DNA of 64,000 bases from Purpureocillium takamizusanense (taxonomy: Eukaryota > Ascomycota > Sordariomycetes > Hypocreales > Ophiocordycipitaceae), in the NCBI RefSeq assembly GCF_022605165.1, contig NC_063069.1, forward strand, positions 1,612,001 through 1,676,000, read 5' to 3'. Positions within the stretch are counted from its first letter, which is position 1, and every line of letters starts with the position of its first letter. The notes below the pieces were generated by a model that worked only from the letters and a program-made list of their open reading frames with translations, did no database searches and was not told where the DNA came from. The position numbers and the translations under genes were made by a program. Shown here piece after piece: positions 21,426-32,975 of the stretch.

Positions 21426-24010
21426 CTTGACGGGAGGGCGTGGGAACGTGCCGACGACAATCGAGATTTGAACGATTCTAGAGAAACAAAAACCGAGGTC
21501 AATTATTTGATCCCGGGCGGCTGGCTGCCTTTGTAGGAGCGTGTTCAGTGCGAGGGAGGCGGCGGTGGCCCAAAGCTTGATGGATGGGGCGAGAGCGGCT
21601 CTGCAGGCGGTGACAGGTGGTGACGAATGACGACTTACGAGGAGCTCGGAAGCACTGGGGCCGGTGGGCTCAGGGTCGGACACCGACGGAATGGGCGGTC
21701 AAAGTACGTAGACCCAAACGACGCAGCGTGCAATCCACGAGGAGGCGTCTCGACAAGCAACCCTCCTGACTGCAAGCCCGCAAGGGAGGGAAGATACGGG
21801 AGTGGTTGCGAGGCCGCTGGCGATGATGTCTGGCGGATGGGCGATGCAGGTAGGTTGATTGATGATGGAAGGAAGGAAGAGAGACGGAGACGTGAACTGG
21901 GCTTGGGGGGTGGGTGACAGACAAGTGGAGAGGGAGGAGACGCAGACGGCCCGGGGGAGTCAAGGTGAGAAGAGGAGAAAGAAGGCGCTGGAGTTGGGGG
22001 AAGCTCTCGCTAGCACAGGAGCTAAAAGGTGGGCCCCGCCCGGGTGCAGCAGCCAGCAGGAAGCGCAGGGCCTCCAGCTGGTGGTACCCGTGGTTGGGCG
22101 TATTGGGGCACAGCAACAGCGGCTCAGTGGATGACTACAGGGCTTCCCTCGGGGCGGAGGCGTCCCGTCGATTCAGGCGGACCCGAAGGCGGGGGTGGTA
22201 GGCACTCACGAGACCCGGGGGAGAGGGGAGGGGGTGGGCTCGCCGCCAGTCGAGGCGCCGCAGGGGATGCAGGCCACCGCTCCACTCTTGTGCTCGGGCT
22301 TGTACTGCGGTGGAAGCGGGAGGGCGTCGTCCACCTCAGTCTCTGCCTGCCATGTCGAGGCATGCCCTGCTTGGTCACGATTACTGCGGCCTGCCTGCCA
22401 CAAACGGAGTGGCCGAGTTTACGTACGAGCACTGACGGCGGCGAACTCATGGCACGCGCCCGCCGGGGCGAGTCTGAGACTTGATGGCTTTTTTTGTTTG
22501 GGCGGAGGGGCGGAGAAAGTCCCTTTAGGCGCGGAGCTGATGACGCCTCTCGGCTAACAAACGCAACGGCGACAGCACGCACGGCTCGGAACTGACAAGA
22601 CGTGGATGATAGGGGAGCATCTGGTACTGACACTACGATACTACTAGCACAGGGCACGCCCCGCGGGCGTGGTTTGTCGGCGTCAAAAGGCCCAGACACC
22701 AATACATTGTGCGCACGCACATCAACGTACAATACGCCAGACATGAGCGCCACCGCGGGCACCCGCACCCCGTGGCCGCCGGCGCTGTCCCCGTCTTTGC
22801 CTCCCGCAGGCAGCTGGGGCGAGTCGTCATCGGCGGGCCGGCAACACACACACTGGAACACTTGGACGCGACACCCTCAGGCGGGCGGGGCGGGAGGCTT
22901 GTTCGCCCGGGACATCGCGTCCTTCTTTTTCTGCCTCTTGCGGTGCATTGCTCAGCTCCAGCGGCTCCCCTCCGGTGTTGTGTCGCGGGACGAAGCGGGC
23001 CAGTGTGACGATGATGAAGTGATGTCGGGATAGGGCGGCTGTTCCCAGTCATCGAGCCAGAGGGAGTGAAGCACCACCACAACCAACCGCCTCGCCTCAC
23101 GCAGGTGGAGAGCGGTAGTCGTCTCGTCGTCGTCGCCCTTCGCGGCTTGCCTGGACAAGTCGAGCCGAAGCGTGGCGCGGGCCCGCAGCAAGCAGCAGCA
23201 TGGGTGTGGGCATGGGCATGGGTACGATTCCCAGCAATCGAGGTGGACACTCTGATCCATGCAGGTTTGCCTTTCCCCACCAGCCGAACCCCGACGCCAG
23301 GATGCCCGGGGAAGAAACCAGACCTCTCTCTCTCTCTCCCATTTGGAGTTCGACACCTGCGCCAGCAGCAGCAAGCAGCCAGCAGCAGTCTCGGGTGACG
23401 TGTGTGCCACGGCCCGCGACGGCAGTGTCGCGTCTCGCCCGGGGACTGATTCGTCACGCCCGCACTACCTTCTTGCTGCGCTGCGAGCACCACCGCGTAC
23501 AGCAGCAGCACCTCGCCTGGCTGAGGTAGGTGTGCCGCGGCTTACCCTCCTACGTGCGCAAGCCCATTGCATCTGCTCGTTGCGGGCTCGTCCCCTTTTC
23601 TTTCGCCTCTGGCGTGGTGGAACGGGACAAAGCGAGCCAGTCGATGTGATCATGCTAGGTAGGACGTGCTGCGACAAGGTACCTGTGCGTAGTCATGTTT
23701 TATCAGCTCATACAATGGTTGAGCGTAATCACATCCGCTTCCAGGGGGGTTAGAGAAGCCAGAGAGGCCTAAGCCGCATGGGGCAATATCACATCCCGCA
23801 TCGGATCACGGCTTTCTTTCATTCCATCATTCTTGATCTTGAGATACTTCTTGGTAGTAGGTGCTAGTTTTTTGTTGCCTCACATGCGTCTGTCCATCCA
23901 TCGTTTCGACTTGCCAGCGACGAATGGCGTATTCCGTCCACGTAATATGGAAGAGGAGGCAGACAGGCGACCGCCGCCATCAGCAAGGCACCCTCGCCCC
24001 CGCTGGCACT

Positions 24011-24090
24011 TGAATCGATGCGAATCGATGCGATGCAATGACATGCCATGCTATGATGCCGTGCCATGCCATGCCATGCAATGTGATGCA
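24011..24090. repeat. Degenerate ATGCC/ATCGATGCG short tandem array
   Basis: Overlapping copies of GAATCGATGCG are followed by repeated CATGC, GCCATG and CAATG units, including three consecutive ATGCC units at 24065-24079. It is an imperfect 5-bp array of about 80 bp in intergenic DNA. Confidence 0.75.
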
Positions 24091-24878
24091 TTAACACAGC
24101 ACAGCCGTTGTGTGCTGCGCTGCCAGGCCTTGTGCTCTCTCACCTCGCGGCGCGGCGAACCACCCCCACGATCGTCGTCTTTCAACATTGCATTTTGCTT
24201 GCATTGCCTCACTGACGAGTCACCACCACCGTCTGCCCAAGCTGGGATCCGCCGGCCTTTTGCCCTTGGTCCCGGGTTTATTAATAGCGTGATGTGTCTC
24301 CTCGTCGATTGTGAAATCTGCTCCTCTGTTGCCTCATCCCTCCCTCGCCTCTTCCACCTCCGCCTCCCCCCCCCCGACGGCAGATGCCCACGGGTCGAGG
24401 CCCCGACGTCCCAGCTTCCTGTCCCGGCCGGCTGGGACCTGATGGATGCCTGCTCCCCGGAGACGTGAGCCGTGTCGGCATGGCGGACGGCGTTATGCAC
24501 GATGAAAGCGTTTCTCGTCTCCCGTTCTGCAGCCATCCAAATCTGCCTGGAATCCTGGTCCGTCTTGGCCCTCGCCACACGCTCAACCAGTCCCCCCAGA
24601 GTCCTGGCGTCGCCTCTCGCCCGCTCGCCCTGCCATGCTCTGCCCTGCGGTGGTTCGCGCGACTCGCGTGCGCTGTGACAAGGCAGCCACGCTGTGTAAT
24701 AAGCGGCCAAGTTCGCTTCCCAACCGCCACCCTAGGCTCCACACACATTTGCACAACACAACAGTGTAAGGTGGCAGTCATCCTGTGCAGTGCAGTACTT
24801 CACGTAATGTTGAACCCCGATTTAAAGAGCCTCAAAGGACTTGCGGCGGGACTTCTTTCTTTGCCATGCGGCTGCCTA

Positions 24879-24890
24879 TACAGTACTGTA
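24879..24890. repeat. 12-bp palindrome TACAGTACTGTA
   Basis: A perfect palindrome, followed by CTTCGC. Half-site relatives (TACAGTA) occur near 174, 9938 and 25162, all intergenic. It may be a dimeric regulator site; function unknown. Confidence 0.7.
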
Positions 24891-27572
24891 CTTCGCATTG
24901 TGCCTCGAGGTAGTGAACTTGCCTCATGTAATCAGGGCAGGCAGCCAAGCAGACGCGGCCGCTGCCTAGCAAAGGGAGGGACATGGAGCTCCCCATGTGT
25001 TACAACCTGCGCGTCTTCCCACTGCCTGGGAAGGTCGACCTGTATTCTAACTAGAATGCGAAAATGATGTATCCTTTCACTGATGATTGTGGTGATCGTG
25101 TTATACAGATGTCCATGTTCTAGAGAACGTACAACAATGGCGGCGAAATGAACTGAGGCATACAGTACTAATACAAACAAGTAGGGAACAAACCCCTTCT
25201 GTTTCAGTACCTGGGTAGGTAGTAACTTAGTGACCAGAAAACTTCAGACTGCAGTACACAGCAGAAACGAGATGGTGTGCGCTACACGCAATAGTAGGTG
25301 TTCCTCGTTCTGGAGCCGCAGCTTTGCCTTGCTGATGGCATGGTATGCCTGGCCTGTCGCCTCGTTTCACCACGGCGCCAATAACAGGTTCCCAACCCCC
25401 ATCGCAGGGTGCCGAGACCGCCCTCGACAATGTCTTCCAAGCAACGCGGGTAATAAAATGCAGAATATGCCCCCCTGACCTCCCCCAAGAGAAACGCAAT
25501 CGGCCCTTACCTGTATGCTTTTGCCCGCAGTCACGAAACGACCAGATACACCTCCAGTACACCAGTGTACTAGAACACCCCCGTGAAGCCACGGCGCGTG
25601 TCAAGGCGCAAGCGACTGCCCATCTCGTCCGTCCTGGGGACTCCCCTCAGCTTGGGACTGGAAACCTCCTCAGCCTCTTTATGGGCAAGGCCTTTCTGTA
25701 GTTGGACATGTGTGACCTCTTCTCGGACGGAGGGTCTTTGTCATAAAGTCCGTCAGCGTCTACTTTATGTGCCAGCACAGCAGCAGCCGGCTTCCCTGCC
25801 TCGAAAATCTCTCACGGGCATCTCGTCTCGGCCGAGCACCTGAACATGGTCTCGCAGGACCTCGGCCGGGGTGCTGATTCACCAGCTGGACCTGCTTGCC
25901 CTCTTCCGTTGGAGAGGCAAGTAGCCCCTGCGTGAGCTCCACACGCCTCGCGTTGGGGTTTGATCAGATGAACCGAACGGTGTCCTAAACGTCCGAATAC
26001 GTGTCCAACACCAACTAGCTGTCTATCAAGCACGTCAGGCCCATACTGCCCGGTGTGATAAATACTCGTAGTCGCATGTACTCGACGAAGTGCCTGGACA
26101 AAGTGATTCAGTTAGAGCCCGTGCTACGAGCAGCACGTCGGGGACGGGATTTAGTCCGCCGGCGAAGCCGCCATCGCAAATTGGTCCCTATCGCCATAGA
26201 GAGCCTGCTTGAGCAGCCGCAAGTCAGCACTGGCGAAGTCTCGAAGTTGATATAAGAGGGAGTCATTCCATACCTTGAAACAAATGAACGAAGAAGAAAG
26301 GCCCTGCAGACGAAGCCTCGCACGATCTGCGCCTCAACTCCCTCTCACGTGGTGGCACAAGGCAAAGGCCAATAGGGGACGCGGCAACATTACCCTTGGT
26401 GCATCTACGCGTCGTCGCGGCCAACTCTGCTCTCCTCCATGCATCCCTACGGTTAAAAGACCCAGCATCGACGTATTGGATCTCTCAAGAGTTTGAATGA
26501 AACCATGTGGTTGAGTTCATGTGGTGAGCGGTCCAAAGCTGCCACATAAAAGTAACCCTGTGAACACGTTCGAGTCGACATGAAGGCTATGACAAAACCC
26601 CAAGACTCTCTGCCGCCATGATGAATGCGTATTATGAGTTCCACTCCTACCACCTCTGAATTCATCAGGTACAGGAATTCTATGGGAAACAGTCCCCGTT
26701 CTGACCAGTGCATGCATGGATATCATCATCCTACCCCAGAACATACCCTGCTGCTGCATCAGAGCATTCACCACGGTCAACCGCCACTTCCACCATCACG
26801 ACCGGCCTCGCGGGCGCACACGGGATGAAAACCGGCGGCAAGAAACATGAGCCCTTGTTTTTTTTGTTTGACTACAGTGTCATGCTCCCCCAACACCCAC
26901 AACGCCGGTGCCATGAGCAGCTCCATCCAAATCAAACCAGCCCAAACGTCGTCCCGACGGCCCGTGGCCTGGCGAGCAGACAGCTAAAGCAAGAGGATGA
27001 ATCTGAATTGGCAAAAGCAAACGACTGGAAAGGGATGTCAAAAAAGGAAACTGCAAGTGGGCGAGCTTCCATCACCGCCAGAGCCCCAAACAATCGACAA
27101 GCAAGCCCGCCTCCCCACGTGCTAATGATATCGCACCGCACCCCAACGCACGCATCGTACCCCGCGTCAGTCTCCCCTCTGCCACTACAAACATGCCATC
27201 GTACACTCCCCCAACGAAAGTAAAGCACGGCTCCGTCCTCCCCAGGGCAAGCGATATCAAGGCGACTCGGCCGAGTGCGTCATCCAAACCCACCCGGCCT
27301 CTGACGCAAGGCAAACAAGGCCACCATGCCCAACGAAATGACAAGCCCCCTACACGCAACGCGCTCCGCGAACCCGAGCCGGGCTTTACCTGGCAACCCC
27401 GGCAGCTTCTTCCACACAATAACGGTACTCAAAGAACAGCGACGGCAAGAAATCATGATTTTGTGCGGCCCACCCCACAGTGGCGGCTGATAACAACGAA
27501 TATCCCAAAGGCTTCCTGGACCCAAAAGCAGACCCTTATCCCTTCACTCCAATCAATGTGCGGCGTCACGAT

Positions 27573-27606
27573 GTAGGTAAGTAGTAGGTAAGTAGGTAGG
27601 TGGGTA
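27573..27606. repeat. GTAGGTAA/GTAGGTAG cluster
   Basis: Four to five tandem, imperfect copies of GTAGGTA occur within 34 bp, in the 3' flank of the Btz gene. Single or double copies of TAGGTA/TACCTA recur in most intergenic regions of the window. Confidence 0.75.
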
Positions 27607-27689
27607 TTAGATCGAAGTGGAAAGGAGGTAATGAAAGTGACCTCAGCCGGCGACAACCAGATGCAAGGGCATCACAAGGCCCAAGAACC

Positions 27690-29900
27690 CTACTGAGGGT
27701 AGTACACCATGCCTGGCGCCTGCTGGGGGTAGTAGAAAGCATCCGGACTCGGCGTAACCATGCCTCCCCCCATCCCCATGACGTTCGGCTGGAACGCCTG
27801 CGGCGCCGAATAGGGCGGGTAGGAGCCAACGGGTTGGATCTGAGACGCATCGTAGTAGTAGACCATACCGTTGACCTCTTGTGCCACAAGGCTCGACCCC
27901 GACGCCGGGTTGGGCATGCCGCCTGGCGCAGCCTGCTCTGCCTGGTTGTGCGGGGTGTAGCTACCGTGCTGCGCCGCCGGGACGAAAGAGGGAGCTGCCG
28001 CAGTCGCACCCATTGCGGGACCGGAATAACCAGGCGGGTAGTAGTAGCCCTGCTGTGCTTGTCCCTGGGGCTGATAGGCCTGGTTGTAGTACGGCGACTG
28101 ATTGTACGCGTTGGGCTGGAAGGGTGCCGCGTGAATCGCCCTCTCCGGAATTTGGGAGAGCGGCGTCCCCGTCGAATGGTGGGATGGGTACGATGGTCGC
28201 CGTGCGTGCCCATGCGCGTCCTGACCGAGCCCATTGGCCACCTGCACGGGAACCTGCTGATGGAACGGCTGCTGGAAGGCCGGGGGTCCCTGGAGTAGCG
28301 CGGGCGGCTCAATGTCCGCGACGGAGATGTTCTTCTGTGGGCGGGGCTGGTGCATCGGTAGCGACGCGGGCCGGTTCTCGTGGGCGGCAGGCTTCTGCGG
28401 AAGAGGGTGCGTTTGCGGCTGCGGCAGTTCAGTGATCGATGCCTCCTGCATGACGATGGGCGTTCCGTGCTGCGGAATGGGCTCCACAGGCTGTCCCGGC
28501 ATTTGCATCTGCATATCGGGTCCGGGAGCGGGCGGCAGCCGGACAACCGGCCTGGCTGCATCAGCAGGCATCGGTGGCCTCGACATGACCGAACCCGTGG
28601 GCGAAAACATCATGTCCCGCTCGTGGACAATCGACGATCGCCTACTCATAGCCACACTTGGGGTGTACACACTTCCCGCGTAGTAACTACCGCCTCCAAA
28701 AACACTGGTGCGTCTCGAGTAGCCGCCGACGGATCCTCCCCAGGCAGAGCGAGGTTTGCCACGCATGCGTTGCTGGTTGGGCCGCAGGGCACGCGGGATA
28801 AAGGTGAAGGACCGGTCCGGGGCCGGGAAGATGTATCGCGGCAGATTGTCTGGCAGGGAGATCCGAACAGGCTTGTCCCTCCGCAGAGGAGGGCGGTGGT
28901 CAGGCAGCTTCGTGTACTGCTTGACAGGCATGCCTGGGAAGATGGCGGGAGCCTTCATGTGCGGCAGGAAGACCCTGACCTGTGCGTTGCCGATGTGCTT
29001 TTCCGTCGAAAGCGTCCGGTTGATGGGTGTGGCACTAGGTTCACACGTCGGGATAACGCCGTTGCCGTTGGGCGGTCCTTCGCCCTGATGCTGGATCTGT
29101 CGGGGCCGGCGAGGAATCGGTTCAGTAACGGCTTCGTGCATGTCGTGGGTCCACGGCGAGTTTGTCGTCGGATCTGACGGGTGATGCATGTGATTGCTAG
29201 GAACGGTCAGCAAATACGGCGAGGGCCAGCTTGGGACCATCGCAACGACGTACTTGAAGGGAGAAAAGGGGCCGCCAACGACGGCGCCGCCGCGGCCACC
29301 CCTTCCCCGGCCTCTGCCAAACGGCCTGAAGCCATTGGCGGCAGGACCAGCATGACGATGATCGTGCATGAAGAAAGAGCCTCTGTTGGGGACAAAAGCC
29401 GGGTCCTCGTCTCTCCGACGCTTGTAGTCCTCGTGTTCCTGGCGGCGACGGTCGACCTGCGTGGTAGGTTGCGGCCGGGGGGCCGATGCAGAGCTCACGA
29501 TGATGGGAGCCGATGGGGACTTGGGCGGTGACACAACGACCTCATCGAAATGCATCGCCTGGGCCGGGGCGGGCTTGTCGGCGATGGACAAGCCGTGCAG
29601 CATCGCTTCTGTGTCTGAAAAACCCTTGCTGCTGGCGGGCTGGGCGTCCTGGCTGGCAGGCTGGCGCGAAGCGGCCTTTGGCGCGCCGTTTGCCGACTTT
29701 TTAGCTTCGGGCGCAGTTGGCGACGCCTCATCGATGTTGCTCGTATCGCTATCCTCGCCGGCGTCAATGTCATCGGTCAGGAGCGAACCGTCGCTGAGGG
29801 ACTCGTCATCGAGGTCGGGAGCGTCGGTGCGGCCGTCGTCGTCACCCTCGTCCTCGACACGGCGCCGATGGCCGATTCTCCTGCGTCGCGGAGCAGCCAT
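27690..29900 (-). CDS. Barentsz/CASC3 (Btz)-domain protein
   Basis: This encodes 736 aa if read through, or 717 aa if the 57-nt element at 29253-29197 is spliced out. The N-terminus is basic (MAAPRRRRIGHRRR), followed by an acidic Asp/Ser stretch. A Btz motif lies around residues 160-190, with an RRRDEDPAFVP core continuing into NRGSFFMHDHR; in animals this segment binds eIF4AIII in the exon-junction complex. Next come an RG-rich stretch (GRGRGRGGRGG) and the SPWTHDMH block. The C-terminal half is Pro/Gln/Tyr-rich and low-complexity. Expected role: RNA binding and mRNA fate through eIF4A-type helicases. I start at 29900 because the context is GCCACCATGG; the frame extends upstream without a better ATG. 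The 57-nt segment has a GTACGT donor, a CTGAC branch site and a CTAG acceptor. Confidence 0.85.
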   Translation of the reverse strand: MAAPRRRRIGHRRRVEDEGDDDGRTDAPDLDDESLSDGSLLTDDIDAGEDSDTSNIDEASPTAPEAKKSANGAPKAASRQPASQDAQPASSKGFSDTEAMLHGLSIADKPAPAQAMHFDEVVVSPPKSPSAPIIVSSASAPRPQPTTQVDRRRQEHEDYKRRRDEDPAFVPNRGSFFMHDHRHAGPAANGFRPFGRGRGRGGRGGAVVGGPFSPFKYVVAMVPSWPSPYLLTVPSNHMHHPSDPTTNSPWTHDMHEAVTEPIPRRPRQIQHQGEGPPNGNGVIPTCEPSATPINRTLSTEKHIGNAQVRVFLPHMKAPAIFPGMPVKQYTKLPDHRPPLRRDKPVRISLPDNLPRYIFPAPDRSFTFIPRALRPNQQRMRGKPRSAWGGSVGGYSRRTSVFGGGSYYAGSVYTPSVAMSRRSSIVHERDMMFSPTGSVMSRPPMPADAARPVVRLPPAPGPDMQMQMPGQPVEPIPQHGTPIVMQEASITELPQPQTHPLPQKPAAHENRPASLPMHQPRPQKNISVADIEPPALLQGPPAFQQPFHQQVPVQVANGLGQDAHGHARRPSYPSHHSTGTPLSQIPERAIHAAPFQPNAYNQSPYYNQAYQPQGQAQQGYYYPPGYSGPAMGATAAAPSFVPAAQHGSYTPHNQAEQAAPGGMPNPASGSSLVAQEVNGMVYYYDASQIQPVGSYPPYSAPQAFQPNVMGMGGGMVTPSPDAFYYPQQAPGMVYYPQ
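29197..29253 (-). other. Likely 57-nt frame-neutral intron in the Btz gene
   Basis: The segment starts GTACGT, ends TTCCTAG and has TTGCTGACC about 10 nt before the acceptor. It is 57 nt with no in-frame stop, so both spliced and retained forms are open. Splicing joins FSPF-N to NHMHHPSD. Retention inserts a 19-residue hydrophobic stretch, unlike its polar surroundings. Confidence 0.7.
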
Positions 29901-30375
29901 GGTGGCGGGAAGAGTCGATGGCCGGGCGGCGTCTGGCGGCGTCGGCCTAGCCACGGCGGAGAGATGCGAGGAGGCGAACGGATCGTCGACGACGAGAGGG
30001 AGGACTCGGCAGGCCGGTCATGCGGCGGAGGCGATGGACTAGGCGATGGACGGACCCGGGGGGGACGCGGACAAACAAAAGAGGTTTTCGTAAAGCCCAA
30101 CCCGCCCTGCGGTGGCAGACCAGGTGACGGCACGTACCTACCCAACGGAGGACGTGCCCAGACCGGATGGCGGACGTGAAAAAGTCGTCGGGGTGAGCGC
30201 AGACCCGGCGGTGAGCGAAAGGCACGCTTCCGATCACGAGGGCGAAGGAGAAGAAAGAGGGAGAGGATGGGGAAAGGTCGGAGGAGGAGGAAAGGGAAGC
30301 TCGGCGTGGGCGGGCGGGCGGCGTCGGTGGATGTGATTATGGAGAAAGGAAGACGCAAGAAGATTTGGCGGCGAC

Positions 30376-30408
30376 GTGGTGGTGGTGGTGGTGGTGGTGG
30401 TGGTGGTG
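30376..30408. repeat. GGT/GTG trinucleotide tract
   Basis: About eleven consecutive GGT units lie about 475 bp upstream of the Btz start codon. The complementary strand reads as an ACC tract in the putative leader. Confidence 0.85.
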
Positions 30409-32957
30409 AATCAAACAGAGTAAGGTTCCTCCCTCCCCCCAAAAAAATGCACGCCCCCCGGTCCTCCACCTTCCATATTAGCAGCGAGCAACCTAAGCAC
30501 AGGGGAGCAGCCAGAGCGCGACCGCTGCAGCACCAGACCTTGGGCGGGCAGGAGCTCCCACCACAGCGCTGTCATCGCCGGGGCACTTGATCGGTAGCCC
30601 GCCCGTGGTTGTGCCGCCGTTTGCTGCCCTGGCACCACAGCGGCGGTCGCTGGCCGGGGTTCCCAGGTGCAGGTGGTGTGGTGGCCGGTGCGGGGGCGCT
30701 GTAGGCGCCATGTGCTGGACTTGCAGACATGGAGTTCCCCAGGCCTCATGAGGGCTGAGGTGTCCTGGGCTGCTTCCTTGTATTGCAAGCAAGCTCATTG
30801 CGCGATACCCTGGATGTGGCAGAGTGGTATACTGTATTCATCCATGGGAATCATGCCAAGCCCATGGCCGCCGCCCTTGGGTGGCTCAATCACATCTCTC
30901 ACACGCGTCCTGACAAATGTTTGCGCCTGTTTGGAGAGACTTTTTTTTTGGTGGTTCGTAACCTCAAGTCTATCACACACTGGGGCAGATGAGCCAGCGC
31001 ACTACATTTCAGTCAGGATTGCCTACAGGTCACGACGACGATGACAGCAACACATCTGGAAGAGAGAGAGGTCGCGACCGATCGGCTGGCTTAAAGCGAA
31101 TATTACCTGTACTTTGTCTACTGGTCGTCCCTGGCACTAGCAAGTACCAGCGCGCATGGAGCGTGCGTAAGGGGTACCTCAGCCCGGTCCCGACAGCGGC
31201 CATCCGCCGTCACGAACGAATGGGGAAGCACGCAGCACTTTTCTTCCATCATCATCACCACTTATCATCGATCGAAAATTCGCCAAGAAGTCCCCCCCCC
31301 CCCGGTTCACGCCGGCTCCAAAACAACACAACAACAAGAAAGAAAAACATGGACAAGAGTTGCAGATTTTGTTTATGCTTCGTCAATCGCGCGCCGCAGC
31401 AGGGGTGAAACGAGCATCGGGCGTGCTTGTCAGCAAGCGATCCAGCCCAGCTGCCGGTCCCCACACTGCGCGCTGCACACGTCGCCCGCATGAGGCAGGG
31501 AGGAGGAGTGCTGAGGATAGCAATAGGTAGATGGCGGGAGAGGTGGGTATCGGATCGCATCGCACCAGCCAGCACACTCATGTCGCAAGCAACGTCTCCG
31601 CCCAACCACTCGGGACCGTGGGAGAGATCGGGCGTGGGGAGAGAAAAGAAGAAGGAAAAAAAGTAAAAGGATAGCGGGCGCACTGGCGTTGAGCGTTCGC
31701 TTGTGCATAATTCCCTGCTTGGCACCCCGGGGTTTGGTCCCCGCGATGAGATGGGCACCGGCCAAGGACACGCCGCCTCACAAGTGTATGATCGACGAGC
31801 AACTGCCCCAGGCCGGTTCGACGAAGCTGCTCATATCAAGTTACCACCCGTTTTTAATGGCCAGATGCAGCGGTGTTTCAAGCATACCTAGAAACGCATC
31901 TCACACCCTCTGGTACCTAGATGAGAAACTCTTTCTTTACCTTCAGCTCGCCGGCGAATCCTGGCGGCGCGGTCGTCCCAGGGATACAGGGTAGCCAGCA
32001 CTTGAGGCAACTGTGCGAATGTACCCATGTGTGGTAAGCTTGCTGACCCTGACATTGATGACGATGACCTGGGCTGCCACATCACGACACATGCGTCCGT
32101 CCCATCCAAGACAGCCAGACACACGAGGCACCACACTCACACACAGCGGTGTCTGACAAGTCTGAGGTTCAGCAACGACCCAGGCCCGGCTGAACGAACC
32201 CATCGTGTCACACCGGGGAGAAAAGGGTGGGGGAATCATACGCCTCCTCCTAGGTGCTGCTGCTTGGCTCTCACCTGCCCATGATACAATTTTACAAACA
32301 TCCATATTCATTCCCCATTGCATACGGCCAAGGGCCATCCGGTCCAGCCCATCACGGCGTGTAACACGAGAGACCTCAAGGACCCATCCTCAGATCTGCC
32401 GTGCAACGAACGCGGAGGCCCATCCGCCAACGCCCAGCAGCAGGCAGGCAGGCAGGCCGCACAGCAAACAGCAAATCGTTTTCGTCATCCCCGCCATCCT
32501 CATCGTCAACAAATCGCACCCGGCCCTTCCCCCCCCGGCGGCAGGACACACCCTGGTTCCCCGTCGGGCAGGTAGAAGAGGTCAACAAAGCTCCTTCATC
32601 CTGCTTCCTCGCCGTGCACGAATCGGGGGCGCGGGGGGGTACTGTGATACCGTACGAAGTAGGTAGATACTGTCTTGTGTCTACCAAGTACACGGGGATG
32701 GCTTCGTACGGGTAGGTCAAGTAATATGTATGCTCGCACGTCGACCAAGTACCAAGTGAGCGACGGCCGCCCCCCCGCTCCCCCCCTCAGGCCAGTGCGC
32801 GGGAGTCGCACGCGTCCTTGAGACAAAAACCGCAAGCCTCGAACCGTTTTTGCTTTTCCACCACCCGCAGCAGCAGCACACATGCCGTGCCCGCGCGCGC
32901 GCGCACATTTTTACCCGACGACGGGACACGCTCGGTTGCGACGGGAGTGAGGTGACC

Positions 32958-32975
32958 GTTGTTGTTGTTGTTGTT
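32958..32975. repeat. GTT trinucleotide tract
   Basis: Six GTT units are followed immediately by CTTCTTCTTGTTG. It is an intergenic microsatellite. Confidence 0.8.

Larger units (their letters stand above)
21426..27689. other. 6.3-kb gene-free interval
   Basis: No supportable gene lies between the NBR1 start and the Btz stop. Reading frames up to about 290 codons exist on both strands, but their translations are Arg/Pro/Ser/His-rich, show no domain, and lack convincing exon structure. Visible structure includes a CATGC-type array (24011-24090), the 12-bp palindrome TACAGTACTGTA (24879-24890), an inverted ATTCTA/TAGAAT pair (25044-25057), and a TAGGTA cluster (27573-27606). The NBR1 promoter lies at the left end and the Btz 3' UTR at the right end. 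A non-coding RNA gene, an orphan gene with short exons, or a decayed element cannot be excluded. Confidence 0.6.

Noticed and set aside
22124..23753. Arg/Pro/Ser-rich frames up to 292 codons
   Set aside because: They overlap on opposite strands, are low-complexity, and have no domain or start-context support.
30820..30850. tRNA A-box-like TGGCAGAGTGGTA
   Set aside because: No B-box follows within 100 bp.
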